Origin: Streptomyces sp. NBC_00239 | GTDB taxonomy: Bacteria > Actinomycetota > Actinomycetes > Streptomycetales > Streptomycetaceae | DNA: 64,000 nt | Direction of reading: 5' to 3' | Assembly: GCF_036194065.1 (NCBI RefSeq) | Contig: NZ_CP108095.1 | Coordinates: 4,960,001-5,024,000, forward strand | Shown here: piece by piece, positions 51,705 through 60,764 of the stretch | How positions within the stretch are numbered: the first letter of the stretch is position 1 | How the letters are laid out: each line of letters begins with the position of its first letter | Notes under the pieces: model-generated | The model's input: the letters and a program-made list of their open reading frames with translations, nothing else | Databases searched by the model: none | Told to the model about the DNA's origin: nothing | Translations under genes and position numbers: made by a program

Positions 51705-53492
51705 CTACTTCTGGCAGACCTGCTCGTCGGCGGCGACCCGCTGGATCCCCTCGGGCGCCGTCGTCGGAGCCGTCAGCGAGACCCCGGCCTGCTTGAAGTC
51801 CTCGCCCAGGGTCAGCTTCATCGGCGTCCGCGGGGCCGCGTCCGCCGCGCCCTGCTTCAGCGCGGTCGCGGGCAGCCCCATCATGTCCGCGAGGGCGCGC
51901 GCCTGGTCGGCCTGGTTCGGGGCGAACTCCAGCGTGGTCTTCTTCAGCTTCGCCGGCGCGTTGCCGAGGTTGCTCGCCTTGTCGACGCCCTTGCTGTTCT
52001 GCAGCCAGATCAGCGTGGTCCCCGCCGAGCCCTGCGGGCCGCCACCGTTGTACACATCCACTCTGACGTCGGATGCGGCGGCTCGGTTGCCTTGCAGCAG
52101 CGCCTCCTGTGCGGCGGCCTTGGCGTCCTTGGCCGCCTTCTCCTGCTGCTTCACCTCGGTGAGGGAGGTGTCCGCCTTGATCATCTCGAACAGCTGCGGG
52201 GCCTTGGTCTCGTCGACGACGACCGTGATGTGCTTCTTGCCCTCGCGTGGATTGTCCTTCACGGGCAGCGTGGTGAAGGTGATGTTCTTGGGGTTGACGG
52301 ACTTCAGCTCGGTGCCGAGCTTCATCAGCTTGTCGAGCTTCCCTATCCCCGTGTCGACGGTCAGCGCCTCGGTGGCCGCCTCGGCCAGGGAGAAGAGCTT
52401 CTTGGGGTTGGTCAGCGTGTCCTTCGACTTCATCTGGCGGATCATCGAGCTGAGGAAGGCCTGCTGGGTCTTGATCCGGTCGAGGTCGCTCCCGGTGCCG
52501 AAGGCGTAGCGGGCTCGTACGAAGGCGAGCGCCTGCTCGCCCTCCAGCCGGTGGTCGCCCTTGGTCAGCTTGAGCTTCGACTTCTCGTCGTCCACGTCCC
52601 TGCCCAGGCAGACGGGGACGCCGCCCACCGCCGAACTGAGCGTCTTGACCGCGTTGAAGTCGGCCATCATGAAGTGGTCGACCGGGATGCCGGTGATCTG
52701 GGTGACCGCGCGCATCGTGCAGCCCGGGTCGCGGCCCGCCTGGCCGAGGCTGGTGTTGAAGCGCACGTAGGTCGTGCCCGGGATCGTCTTCACGGAACCG
52801 TCGGGCTGCTTGGTCGGGCAGTCCGGGATGTCCGTCATCAGGTCGCGGGGGATGGACATCGCGGTGGCGTTCGTCCGGTCCTTGGAGACGTGGAAGAGGA
52901 TCGTGGTGTCGGCGTGGCCGACGCTCTCCTTGTCGCCGTAGCTCTCGTTGCCCGTACCCGTGCGCTTGTCGGTGCCGATGACCAGGATGTTGAACGCCTG
53001 GTCCGACTTGAAGCCGCCGGTGCCCGCGCCGGCCACGTCGGTGGTCTTCAGGTTGTCGTTCAGGTGCTGGTAGTAGAGGTAGCCGCCCACCGAGGCGGCG
53101 ACCAGCACGAAGGCCACCGAGCCGCCGACGATGGCGAGGACCTTCTTGCCGCGCGGCTTCTCCTGCTTGCGCTTGCGCGCACCGCGGCGGCCGCCGGGCG
53201 GCGGACCGTCACCGCGCCGCGGCCCGGGGACGCCCGGAGACGTGCGGGACGGGCGGGCGGCCGGGACGGTGCCGGGGGGAGCGGAGTCGGCGGGCGCCGC
53301 CGCTCTACGGGACCGGGAGGCCGCCTGCTGGGTCACCCGGGGCGCCGTTGGCTGCCCTGCGGAGTGGTCCAGTCGCAGTTCGTAGTTGCCGGTGTGAGGG
53401 TTGAGGACCCACTGGTCTGCGGGGTCGATTTCTTCCGCCCGCCCACGGCCTTGCGCATCCACGGTTGCTTGAGTCCTCCGTCGGTGCCACAC
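51705..53492 (-). CDS. LytR-CpsA-Psr (LCP) family protein 4
   Basis: 595 residues. An N-terminal segment DPADQWVLNPHTGNYELRL precedes a disordered Pro/Arg-rich region, a helix (SVAFVLVAASVGGYLYYQHL), the LCP domain (NILVIGTDKRTG; ADTTILFHVSKDR; AMSIPRDLMTDIP; AFVRARYAFGTGSDLDRIKTQ) and a C-terminal domain with VRVDVYNGGGPQG, LytR_C type. The GTG at 53492 has GGGGGAGG 6 bases before it, better than the GTG at 53462. Probably exported wall-polymer ligase. Confidence 0.9.
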   Translation of the reverse strand: MWHRRRTQATVDAQGRGRAEEIDPADQWVLNPHTGNYELRLDHSAGQPTAPRVTQQAASRSRRAAAPADSAPPGTVPAARPSRTSPGVPGPRRGDGPPPGGRRGARKRKQEKPRGKKVLAIVGGSVAFVLVAASVGGYLYYQHLNDNLKTTDVAGAGTGGFKSDQAFNILVIGTDKRTGTGNESYGDKESVGHADTTILFHVSKDRTNATAMSIPRDLMTDIPDCPTKQPDGSVKTIPGTTYVRFNTSLGQAGRDPGCTMRAVTQITGIPVDHFMMADFNAVKTLSSAVGGVPVCLGRDVDDEKSKLKLTKGDHRLEGEQALAFVRARYAFGTGSDLDRIKTQQAFLSSMIRQMKSKDTLTNPKKLFSLAEAATEALTVDTGIGKLDKLMKLGTELKSVNPKNITFTTLPVKDNPREGKKHITVVVDETKAPQLFEMIKADTSLTEVKQQEKAAKDAKAAAQEALLQGNRAAASDVRVDVYNGGGPQGSAGTTLIWLQNSKGVDKASNLGNAPAKLKKTTLEFAPNQADQARALADMMGLPATALKQGAADAAPRTPMKLTLGEDFKQAGVSLTAPTTAPEGIQRVAADEQVCQK

Positions 53493-53684
53493 GAAGCGCC
53501 TCCCCCCAGGCGCTCGGTCATCGGTCCGGCAGTGCACGACCGCGATGTGGCGGTCGGGGCACCGGATCGCTCACCTTATCCGCCTACTTCGACTTCAAAC
53601 CATGCTGGTGACAAACTCCACTGCCCTTATAACCGGGCAAACGGCGCATCCCGCTGCGTGAGACGTCTCGCTTTTTGGATTGCT

Positions 53685-54926
53685 TTACCGGCAGGTCGCC
53701 GCATCGGCCGTGGTGCCCGTGAAAGTGGGGGCCGGCGTGGGGGCTCCGGCGGACGTCGCCGCCGGTCGGGACGGGTCCGCCGCGGCCTGGACCACGGCCA
53801 CCGGCCGGTCCATGCGCAGCCGTTGGAACAGCCGTGCCGCGTCCGGTTCGAGCAGTTGGTCCCGGTTCGGGTTGGCGGTGTACGGCTGCCGGGGCGCGGT
53901 CAGGAACTGCACGCTCTCCACCGGGATGCCGCGCATGCTGCGGACCAGGTCGTACAGGCCGCGCAGGGATGCCAGCCCGGGGTCGGTCGTGACGGCGGAG
54001 GTCGCCGCGTCAAGCAGCGGGTACAGCCGCGCCGGATTCAGCAGCACCCCGTTGCTCTGCACCTTCTTCACCAGCGAGGCGAGGAACTGTTGCTGGCGCG
54101 CCATCCGTTCGGTGTCGCTGCCGTTGCCGAGGCTGTAGCGGGCCCGGACGAAGCCCAGCGCCTGCTCGCCGCGGAGGGTCTGGCGGCCGGCCGGCAGCCG
54201 CAGCTTCGCCTCGGGGTCGTTCACCGGCCGGTCGAGGCAGACCTCCACACCGCCGACGGCGTCGACCACCTTCTTGAAGCCCTGGAAGTCGACCACCATG
54301 TGGTGGTCGACGCGGATCCCGGTCATCTTCTCGACCGTACGGATCGTGCACGCGGCGCCGCCGAACTGGAACGCCCAGTTGAACTGCGCGAACTGCTCGC
54401 CCGTACGGCTCCCGCCGGTCCGGCGGCAGGGCGGGATCGCGGTCATCAGGTCCCGCGGTATCGACACCGCCGTCGCGCTCTTCCGGTCGGCCGCCAGGTG
54501 CAGCAGGATCGTGGTGTCCGAGCGCTGGGTGCCCGAGTCCTGGCCGTAGCGGCTGTTGCCCTCGCCGGCGCGCGAGTCCGAGCCGATCAGCAGGATGTTC
54601 TGCGCGCCCCGCACGGTCAGCGCCGGGCGATCCGTCCCGTACCGCTCCAGTTCGGTGGCCGCGGTGGTGTCGGCCTTGATGTTGCCGTCGAGCTTCCGGT
54701 ACAGCCACCAGCCGAGGCCGGCGCCGGCCAGCACCAGCAGCACCATCCCGAGGCCGATCCAGCGCAGCACCCGGTGCCGCCGCCCCCGTGCCGGGGGCTC
54801 CGGTATGCCGCCGGCCGGCCCTTCCGGGTCCTGTCCGCCTGCCCTGTCCGTCACGGCTGCGTCATCCCCTTCACGGCGTCGACGACGGCCGCCGGATCCC
54901 GACTGCGACCTCCGTCGATCATCCAT
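53685..54926 (-). CDS. LytR-CpsA-Psr (LCP) family protein 5
   Basis: 413 residues. A basic start, a helix (LGMVLLVLAGAGLGWWLYRKL), and the LCP domain (NILLIGSDSRAGEG; SDTTILLHLAADR; AVSIPRDLMTAIP; QFAQFNWAFQFGG; FVRARYSLGNGSDTERMARQQ). It ends soon after in a Pro/Thr-rich tail with a final Cys; no LytR_C domain is seen. The start is uncertain: ATG 54926 has weak support and a GTG about 20 codons downstream also fits. Upstream open frame runs into repeat DNA and is not coding. Confidence 0.87.
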   Translation of the reverse strand: MDDRRRSQSGSGGRRRRREGDDAAVTDRAGGQDPEGPAGGIPEPPARGRRHRVLRWIGLGMVLLVLAGAGLGWWLYRKLDGNIKADTTAATELERYGTDRPALTVRGAQNILLIGSDSRAGEGNSRYGQDSGTQRSDTTILLHLAADRKSATAVSIPRDLMTAIPPCRRTGGSRTGEQFAQFNWAFQFGGAACTIRTVEKMTGIRVDHHMVVDFQGFKKVVDAVGGVEVCLDRPVNDPEAKLRLPAGRQTLRGEQALGFVRARYSLGNGSDTERMARQQQFLASLVKKVQSNGVLLNPARLYPLLDAATSAVTTDPGLASLRGLYDLVRSMRGIPVESVQFLTAPRQPYTANPNRDQLLEPDAARLFQRLRMDRPVAVVQAAADPSRPAATSAGAPTPAPTFTGTTADAATCR

Positions 54927-54949
54927 CGGAGCTACCCGGCGGGCTCGGG

Positions 54950-55690
54950 GGCACCCCCCCAAACTCCGCCATGCGAGTGACCCACCCCTACACCACAAGG
55001 GTGCCCCCGCCGACCCCCGGGGCGAAACCGCCCTCCCCGGCGTTTGAGTCGGCCCTCGGCCTGAGCGCCCCCGTCCGGCCTCGTGGGTGCCCGAGGGGCC
55101 ACCCCCAGCCTCGCGGGCTGACCGTGGCGCATCCTTCAGCCCCGACGGCCGCCCCGGGGTCGACCTCCGGCCCCGCCGGTGCCGTGAGGGAACTCCCAGC
55201 CTCGCCGGTGCCCGGGGCGAAATCAGCCCCTCCGGCGTTTGAGGAGCGGGTCCGGGCGGGCCCGGCAACCCCTTGCGGGATAGCAGCCCCTCCGGCGTTT
55301 GAGGAGCGGGTCCGGGCGGAGCGCGGTGCCCGGCGCCAGCCGGGTTGGTCTTGGGGCTCCGCCCCAAACCCCGCGCCTCAAACGCCGGCGAGGCTGGGAA
55401 CTCCACCCCCGGGCGTCGGCGAGCCTGCGGTGGGCCCCGCCCAGGCCCGCCTCAAACGCCGGCGAGGCTGAAGTCGCGCCCCGCAGCGCCGCCAGGCCTG
55501 GAGGTCGTGCCCAGCGAGCCGTGCCGGGGGCGCCGCCAAGGCGAGAGGTTGCCCGCGAGGGCGTCGGCCGGGGGCGCCGCCAAGGCTGGAGGTCGCGCCC
55601 CAGCGCGCCGTGCCGGGGGCGCGGCAAGGCGGGAGGTTGCCCGCCAGGGTGTCGGCCGGGGGCGCCGGTCAGGCGGCGGGGACCGACCCG
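54950..55690. repeat. Large cluster of dispersed GC-rich repeats
   Basis: The 770-base gap 54927-55697 has no credible gene. It contains exact reverse-core copies CGCCTCAAACGCCGGCGAGG at 55374-55393 and 55448-55467, two direct copies of the TCCGGCGTTTGAGGAGCGGG variant (about 55224-55260 and 55284-55320), and a trailing series of GGGGGCGCCGCCAAGG units near 55525-55665. The two flanking genes run leftward, so read-through is probably stopped here. Confidence 0.8.
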
Positions 55691-55697
55691 GGAGGGG

Positions 55698-56447
55698 TCA
55701 GGCCGTGTGGGTGACGCGTTCGCTCTCGACCCGCGCCGCAAGCCCCGCCTCCGGCAACCGGTCCAGGTTCCGGCAGAGCACCACCGACCCGCCGACGGCC
55801 AGCGGCGCGAACAGCCCGGCCGACAGGCCCTCCCAGGTGTCCCAGCCCTGCCCGGTCAGCACCCGGGCCTCCGCCCCCAGCCCCAGGGCCCCCGCATCCC
55901 GCCGCCCCCGCTCCACCAGCTCCGCCCAGGTGAACGCGGCCCCGGCCACGGTCAGACCGGGCTGCGCCGGATCCACCGGCGCGAACGGCGCGAACCGGTC
56001 GCCCTGCCCCGGCACCTCCACCGCGTAGTCCGCGTATCCGGCCGGCGGCTGCGGGAAGCGGCCGCCCAGTGGCCGCAGCGCCAGCGCCACCCGCTCGCCG
56101 GAGCAGGCCAGCCCCGCCTCCAGCGTGTCCGGGCCGCTCACGACCAGGTCCGCGTCGGCCGGGTCCCCGCCCACGTCGGCGACCACGCCGACCGACGCGC
56201 AGGCCAGCAGCCACACCGCGCTCTGCCAGTGCGCGGGCAGCAGCAGGGCGAGCCGGTCGCCGGGTCCGGCGGCCAGGTCGCCCTGGAGGAGGTTGGCGGT
56301 CTTGGCCACCCAATTGGCGAAGGTGGCCACGGACAATTCCACGCGCTCGCCCGTGGCGTCGTCGTAGAAGGTGACCAGCGGGCGGGCCGGATCCGAGGCG
56401 AGCGCGGATCGCAGCAGGTCGGCAGGGGTGCGGTCGTTGGCATTCAC
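55698..56447 (-). CDS. TIGR03089-like protein (truncated acyl-adenylate-ligase-like)
   Basis: 249 residues. The start NANDRTPADLLRSALASDP, the segment ELSVATFANWVAKTANLL and DRLALLLPAHWQSAVWLLA resemble the N-terminal part of AMP-dependent acyl ligases, but the ATP-binding P-loop and C-terminal lid are absent. This matches the actinobacterial TIGR03089 family of unknown role. TACGCT 7 bases before the GTG at 56447 with no ribosome site suggests a leaderless transcript. It is divergent from the PGRP amidase. Confidence 0.75.
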   Translation of the reverse strand: MNANDRTPADLLRSALASDPARPLVTFYDDATGERVELSVATFANWVAKTANLLQGDLAAGPGDRLALLLPAHWQSAVWLLACASVGVVADVGGDPADADLVVSGPDTLEAGLACSGERVALALRPLGGRFPQPPAGYADYAVEVPGQGDRFAPFAPVDPAQPGLTVAGAAFTWAELVERGRRDAGALGLGAEARVLTGQGWDTWEGLSAGLFAPLAVGGSVVLCRNLDRLPEAGLAARVESERVTHTA

Positions 56448-56596
56448 CCGGCACAGCGTACGCGGGCGCCGCCCGGCCCCTCGCCCGTACGGCCGCCGCG
56501 CCGGTGGGCCGTACGGGGGACCGTGACGGCGTGTCACCAAACGGCCCGTCAGTTCTCCGATGGCGGACCGCCGCGCGTGTGCCCAGCATCCTGTCT

Positions 56597-58069
56597 ATGC
56601 GTGGATTCCTTGCTTCCTCGATCGGCGTCGCGACCGCGGCCGCACTGGCCCTCCCGCTCGCGCTCCCCACTCCGTCCCAGGCGGCGGCCGCCCCGGTGGC
56701 CCCCGCCGGCTCCACCCAGTCGCTGCCGCTGGTCCCGCTGGGCCCGGTGGCCGGCCGGGCGGCGCGCGTGCCCGGCACGTGGGCCGCACCACGCGCTCCC
56801 GAGGCGCAGGGGCTGGCGGCCCGCGAGGTGAAGACCTTCTCGATGGTCGGGGTGGTCTGGGACGACGCGGCCACCGAGCTCCACGGCCGGGTCCAGGTCC
56901 GTACCCGTTCCGCCCGTACCGCCGCCTGGTCCGACTGGCAGGACGTGGAGACCCACAACTTGGAGCACGCCGCCGACCCCGACGCGGCCGAGCGCGCCTC
57001 GGGCCGGGTCCGCGGCAGCACCGCGCCGCTGTGGGTGGGCGAGTCCGACGGGATCGAGGTCCGGGTCCAGGCCGAGCCCGGCGTCGGCGACCGTGCCGGC
57101 GGCCCCACGACCGTCCACCACCTGCCCTCCGGCATGCGCATCGAGCTCGTCGACCCCGGCGACCGGACCCGTACGCCCGCCGAGGACGCCAAGGGCCGCG
57201 GTGACACCTGGGCAGGCGGGGGCGGCTGGGGCTCCTGGGCATACGGGGACGGCGACGACGGAGACGACGGAGACGGGGACGGCGACGACAAGGGCACGAC
57301 CCCCCTGCTCCCGGGCATGAGCATGGCCGCCGCCGAGGCCTCGTACGCCAACGTGCCGCTGGCCCCCCTCGGCGCCACCGAGATCACCGCCCAGAACAAG
57401 GCCGACTCCACCGCCGACGCGAACGTCCTGCTCGACGAGCAGCTCAGCCCCGGCGCCCGCCCGTACATCGGCCCCCGCCCGCGCATCGTCACCCGCCGCG
57501 GCTGGGGCGCCGACGAGTCCCTGCGCGAGTCCGGCTTCGTGTACACGAACACGATCAAGGCGGCGTTCGTGCACCACAGCGCCTCCGGCAACAACTACGA
57601 GTGCAGCGAGGCCCCGGCCGTGCTCCGCAGCCTCTACCGCTACCACGTGGTCAGCAGCGGCTGGCGTGACTTCGGCTACAACTTCGCCGTCGACAAGTGC
57701 GGAAACGTCTACGAGGGCCGCGCGGGCGGCGTGGCCAAGGCGGTGCTCGGCGCGCACACCATGGGCTTCAACGGCAACAGCATGGGCGTCGCCGTCCTCG
57801 GCTCGTACACAAACACCAACCCGCCCGCCGCCGCCGTCGACGCGGTCGCCCGGCTCACCGCCTGGAAGCTGGGCCTGTACGGGGCCAACCCGCTCGCCAA
57901 GACCACCCTGAAGTCCGGCGGCGGCAACCTCTACGCGAAGGGCAGCAACGTCAGCATGAACGTCATCTCCGGACACCGCGACGGCTTCGCCACCGAATGC
58001 CCCGGCCGCAAGCTCTACGGCAAACTCGGCAGCACCCGCACCACCTCCGCCCGCTTGCAGGGCAGGTGA
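56597..58069 (+). CDS. Secreted PGRP-domain N-acetylmuramoyl-L-alanine amidase
   Basis: 490 residues. A signal peptide (to about PSQAAAA), a beta-rich region, a Gly/Asp-rich linker near 215-235, then the PGRP/amidase_2 domain (about 290-480). Zinc ligands can be placed in AAFVHHSASGNN and VISGHRDGFATECPG, where the His and Cys are conserved; the Tyr of RYHV is nearby. It cuts the bond between MurNAc and L-Ala of peptidoglycan outside the cell. Start ATG 56597; the GTG at 56579 adds only six residues. Confidence 0.9.
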   Translation: MRGFLASSIGVATAAALALPLALPTPSQAAAAPVAPAGSTQSLPLVPLGPVAGRAARVPGTWAAPRAPEAQGLAAREVKTFSMVGVVWDDAATELHGRVQVRTRSARTAAWSDWQDVETHNLEHAADPDAAERASGRVRGSTAPLWVGESDGIEVRVQAEPGVGDRAGGPTTVHHLPSGMRIELVDPGDRTRTPAEDAKGRGDTWAGGGGWGSWAYGDGDDGDDGDGDGDDKGTTPLLPGMSMAAAEASYANVPLAPLGATEITAQNKADSTADANVLLDEQLSPGARPYIGPRPRIVTRRGWGADESLRESGFVYTNTIKAAFVHHSASGNNYECSEAPAVLRSLYRYHVVSSGWRDFGYNFAVDKCGNVYEGRAGGVAKAVLGAHTMGFNGNSMGVAVLGSYTNTNPPAAAVDAVARLTAWKLGLYGANPLAKTTLKSGGGNLYAKGSNVSMNVISGHRDGFATECPGRKLYGKLGSTRTTSARLQGR

Positions 58070-58095
58070 CGCACGGGCCCGACCGAGGCTCTGCC

Positions 58096-58101
58096 TAGAC
58101 T
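58096..58101 (+). promoter_or_regulatory. Candidate -10 box upstream of the nucleotidyltransferase
   Basis: TAGACT, giving a leader of about 40 bases to the TTG start. Confidence 0.4.
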
Positions 58102-58145
58102 GGCGCACCATCCATCCGTGGCGCGGCAGGAAGCAGAGAAACACC

Positions 58146-59267
58146 TTGAGCTCGACGGAACCGACGACCCCGACCCCGAAGGCCCCCACCGAGGCGATCC
58201 TCCTCGTGGGCGGCAAAGGGACGCGGCTGCGCCCGCTCACGGTGAACACGCCGAAGCCGATGGTCCCGGCGGCGGGCGTGCCGTTCCTCACCCACCAGCT
58301 GGCCCGGGCCCGGGCGGCGGGCGTCGAACACATCGTCCTCGCCACGTCCTACCTGGCCGAGGTCTTCGAGCCGCACTTCGGCGACGGCTCGGCGCTCGGC
58401 CTGCACCTGGAGTACGTCACCGAGGAGGAGCCCCTCGGCACGGGAGGCGCCATCCGCAACGTCGCCTCCCGGCTCCGGTCCGGCCCCGACGACCCGGTCC
58501 TGATCTTCAACGGCGACATCCTCACCGGCCTGGACATCGAGGCCCTCCTCGACGTGCACCGCTCCTCCGGCGCGGACGTCTCCCTGCACCTGTCCCGCGT
58601 GGAGGACCCGCGCGCCTTCGGCCTCGTGCCGACGGACGCCTCGGGCCGGGTCACCGCCTTCCTGGAGAAGCCGCAGACCCCCGAGGAGATCGTCACCGAC
58701 CAGATCAACGCGGGCGCGTACGTGTTCCGCCGCTCGGTCATCGACACCATCCCGGCGGGCCGCCCGGTCTCCGTGGAACGCGAGACCTTCCCCGCCCTGC
58801 TGGCGGCCGGCGCGCACCTCCAGGGGATGGTCGACTCCACCTACTGGCTGGACCTCGGCACCCCGCAGGCCTTCGTCCGCGGCTCCGCCGACCTGGTCCT
58901 GGGCCGCGCCCCGTCCCCGGCGGTACCGGGCCCGCGCGGCGAGTCCCTGGTCCTGGAAGGCGCCGCGGTCGCCGCCGACGCCGAGCTGTCCGGCGGCACG
59001 GTGGTCTCCCCCGGAGCGGTGATCGGCGCCGGCGCCCGCATCCACGGCAGCGCGATCCTCGCGGGCGCGGTCGTAGAGGCCGGCGCGCAGATCACCGACT
59101 CGTACGTGGGCCCGCAGGCACGCGTGGGCGCCCGTACGTCCCTGACCTCGGCGGTCGTGGGCGACAGCGCGCACATCGGCTCCGACAACGAACTCTCGGC
59201 AGGCGCCCGCATCTGGTGCGACGCCCGCCTCCCGGCCTGCACGGTCCGCTTCTCGTCGGACCAGTAG
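58146..59267 (+). CDS. Sugar-phosphate nucleotidyltransferase (mannose-1-phosphate guanylyltransferase type)
   Basis: 373 residues. The nucleotide loop AILLVGGKGTRLRPLT, the catalytic region PKPMVPAAGVPFLTHQL, the metal aspartate in LIFNGDILTG and EKPQTP identify the NDP-sugar pyrophosphorylase fold; the C-terminal third is a left-handed hexapeptide-repeat helix (GAVIGAGARIHGSAILAGA). It makes a nucleotide sugar, most likely GDP-mannose, for envelope glycans. Start is a TTG at 58146 with a weak AGGAAG site further up. The envelope neighbours fit this role. Confidence 0.88.
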   Translation: MSSTEPTTPTPKAPTEAILLVGGKGTRLRPLTVNTPKPMVPAAGVPFLTHQLARARAAGVEHIVLATSYLAEVFEPHFGDGSALGLHLEYVTEEEPLGTGGAIRNVASRLRSGPDDPVLIFNGDILTGLDIEALLDVHRSSGADVSLHLSRVEDPRAFGLVPTDASGRVTAFLEKPQTPEEIVTDQINAGAYVFRRSVIDTIPAGRPVSVERETFPALLAAGAHLQGMVDSTYWLDLGTPQAFVRGSADLVLGRAPSPAVPGPRGESLVLEGAAVAADAELSGGTVVSPGAVIGAGARIHGSAILAGAVVEAGAQITDSYVGPQARVGARTSLTSAVVGDSAHIGSDNELSAGARIWCDARLPACTVRFSSDQ

Positions 59268-59526
59268 GAGACCGAACGGCCCCGCCGGCGCGCATTGCCG
59301 CCTTCCAGCCCGCCGGCGCGCCCCGCCGCCTTCCAGCCCGCCGGCGCGCGCCACCGCCTTCCAGCCTCGCCGGCGTTTGAGGCGCGGGGGAGCGGGGGCG
59401 GAGCCCCCGGAGCGGGGCCCGGGGCTGCAAGCCCCGGTTTCGGGAAGGGGCGGGGAGGGGAACGGCCCCGCAGGGCCACGGCCGCAGGGCTACGGCCCCG
59501 CAGGGCCACGGCGCTACCCTCAAAGG
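59268..59526. repeat. Repeat-containing intergenic region
   Basis: About 260 bases. CCGCCTTCCAGCCCGCCGGC units occur three times (59300-59360), then a full core CCTCGCCGGCGTTTGAGGCG (59365-59384) with its GGGGGCGGAGCCCCC arm. GGCCCCGCAGGGCCACGG recurs nearer the next gene. TACCCT (59515-59520) is a -10 box 6 bases before the ATG at 59527, a leaderless arrangement. Confidence 0.7.
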
Positions 59527-60534
59527 ATGGCCGCCCGCTTCGATCCCCTCACCCGCACCGCGGTCCGCGGCGGCCGCACCGCCGTCCCCAACGGCGTCCC
59601 CCACCCGGCGGGCGCCGGGTCGAAGACCCGGCGCTGGACCCCGCCCGGCCCCACCGACCTCGGCCTCGTCCTCGGCCCCCTGCGCCGCGGCCCCGCCGAC
59701 CCCACCTTCCGCACCACCCCCGACGGCTCCATCTGGCGCGCCTCCCGCACCCCGCAGGGCCCCGGCACCCTACGGGTCGCCGCAACCGGCGCGGGCGGCG
59801 CCGACATCGAGGCCGAAGCCTGGGGCCCGGGCGCCGACTGGCTGCTGGACACCCTCCCCGCCCTGCTCGGCGCGGCCGACGACCCGGCCGCCTTCGTCCC
59901 CCGCCACCGCCTCGTCCACGCCTCGCACCGCCGCCGCCCGGGCCTGCGGCTGACCCGTACCGGCCTGGTGCTCGAATCCCTGATCCCCGTGATCCTGGAG
60001 CAGAAGGTCACCGCCGACGAGGCCTACCGAGCCTGGCGCCGCCTGGTCCGCCAGTACGGCGCTCCCGCCCCCGGCCCCGCCCACCTCGGCCTGTACGTCA
60101 TGCCCGAGCCCCGCACCTGGTCCGCGATCCCGTCCTGGGACTGGCACAAGGCGGGCGTCGACTCGAAGCGCTCGGCGACCGTCCTGCGCGCCGTCCGCGT
60201 CGCGGCCCGCCTCGAAGAGGCGGCCCACCTGCCGCTCGCCGAGGCCGCGGCCCGCCTGGAACTCATCCCCGGCATCGGCCCCTGGACCTCCGCCGAAACC
60301 CTCCAGCGCAGCAACGGCGCCCCGGACGCCGTCACCACCGGCGACCTCCACCTGCCCGGCATCATCGGCTTCGCCCTCACCGGCAACCGCGACGCCGACG
60401 ACGCCGACATGCTGACGCTCCTGGCCCCGTACGAGGGCCAGCGCCACCGCGCCGCCCGCCTCATCCTCCTCGCCGGCCACACCCCGCCCCGCCGCCACCC
60501 CCGCATGCCCCGAGGCGACATCGGCCGCCTCTGA
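59527..60534 (+). CDS. AlkA-like DNA-3-methyladenine glycosylase (HhH-GPD family)
   Basis: 335 residues. The C-terminal part contains the helix-hairpin-helix block LELIPGIGPWTSAETLQR, followed by the Asp in VTTGDLHLPG, expected as the catalytic residue. The VILEQKVTADEAYRAWRRL helix also fits the family. It removes alkylated bases from DNA in the base-excision pathway. The N-terminal 120 residues are less conserved. TACCCT just before the ATG suggests leaderless initiation. Confidence 0.85.
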   Translation: MAARFDPLTRTAVRGGRTAVPNGVPHPAGAGSKTRRWTPPGPTDLGLVLGPLRRGPADPTFRTTPDGSIWRASRTPQGPGTLRVAATGAGGADIEAEAWGPGADWLLDTLPALLGAADDPAAFVPRHRLVHASHRRRPGLRLTRTGLVLESLIPVILEQKVTADEAYRAWRRLVRQYGAPAPGPAHLGLYVMPEPRTWSAIPSWDWHKAGVDSKRSATVLRAVRVAARLEEAAHLPLAEAAARLELIPGIGPWTSAETLQRSNGAPDAVTTGDLHLPGIIGFALTGNRDADDADMLTLLAPYEGQRHRAARLILLAGHTPPRRHPRMPRGDIGRL

Positions 60535-60691
60535 CCCCGCCGGTCCACCGCGCGGAAGCAGCAGAGGAGCGCCGCCGCCATCGGCGTCGAACGGTCCCGG
60601 AGGAACCGGACGGGCCCGCGGGTGCTGCCGCCCGGACTGTGCGACGGCGGCCCGCGCGGCCTGCTCGGTGGTCGGCGGTACCAGCAGTACG

Positions 60692-60739
60692 GAACGGGCC
60701 GGTGCCCCCTGCGGATCCGCAGGGGGCACCGGCCCGTTC
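60692..60739. terminator. Perfect 48-base palindrome, bidirectional terminator
   Basis: Two 24-base arms meet with no loop at GGATCC, from GAACGGGCCG to its reverse complement CGGCCCGTTC. It lies between the glycosylase and the convergent fbiB. Confidence 0.85.
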
Positions 60740-60764
60740 GGTGCTTCGGTGGTGTTCCGATCCG

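Noticed and set aside
54927..55406. N-terminal extension of LCP 5 into the repeat cluster
   Set aside because: The upstream codons are the reverse reading of palindromic repeats and carry no ribosome site or signal.
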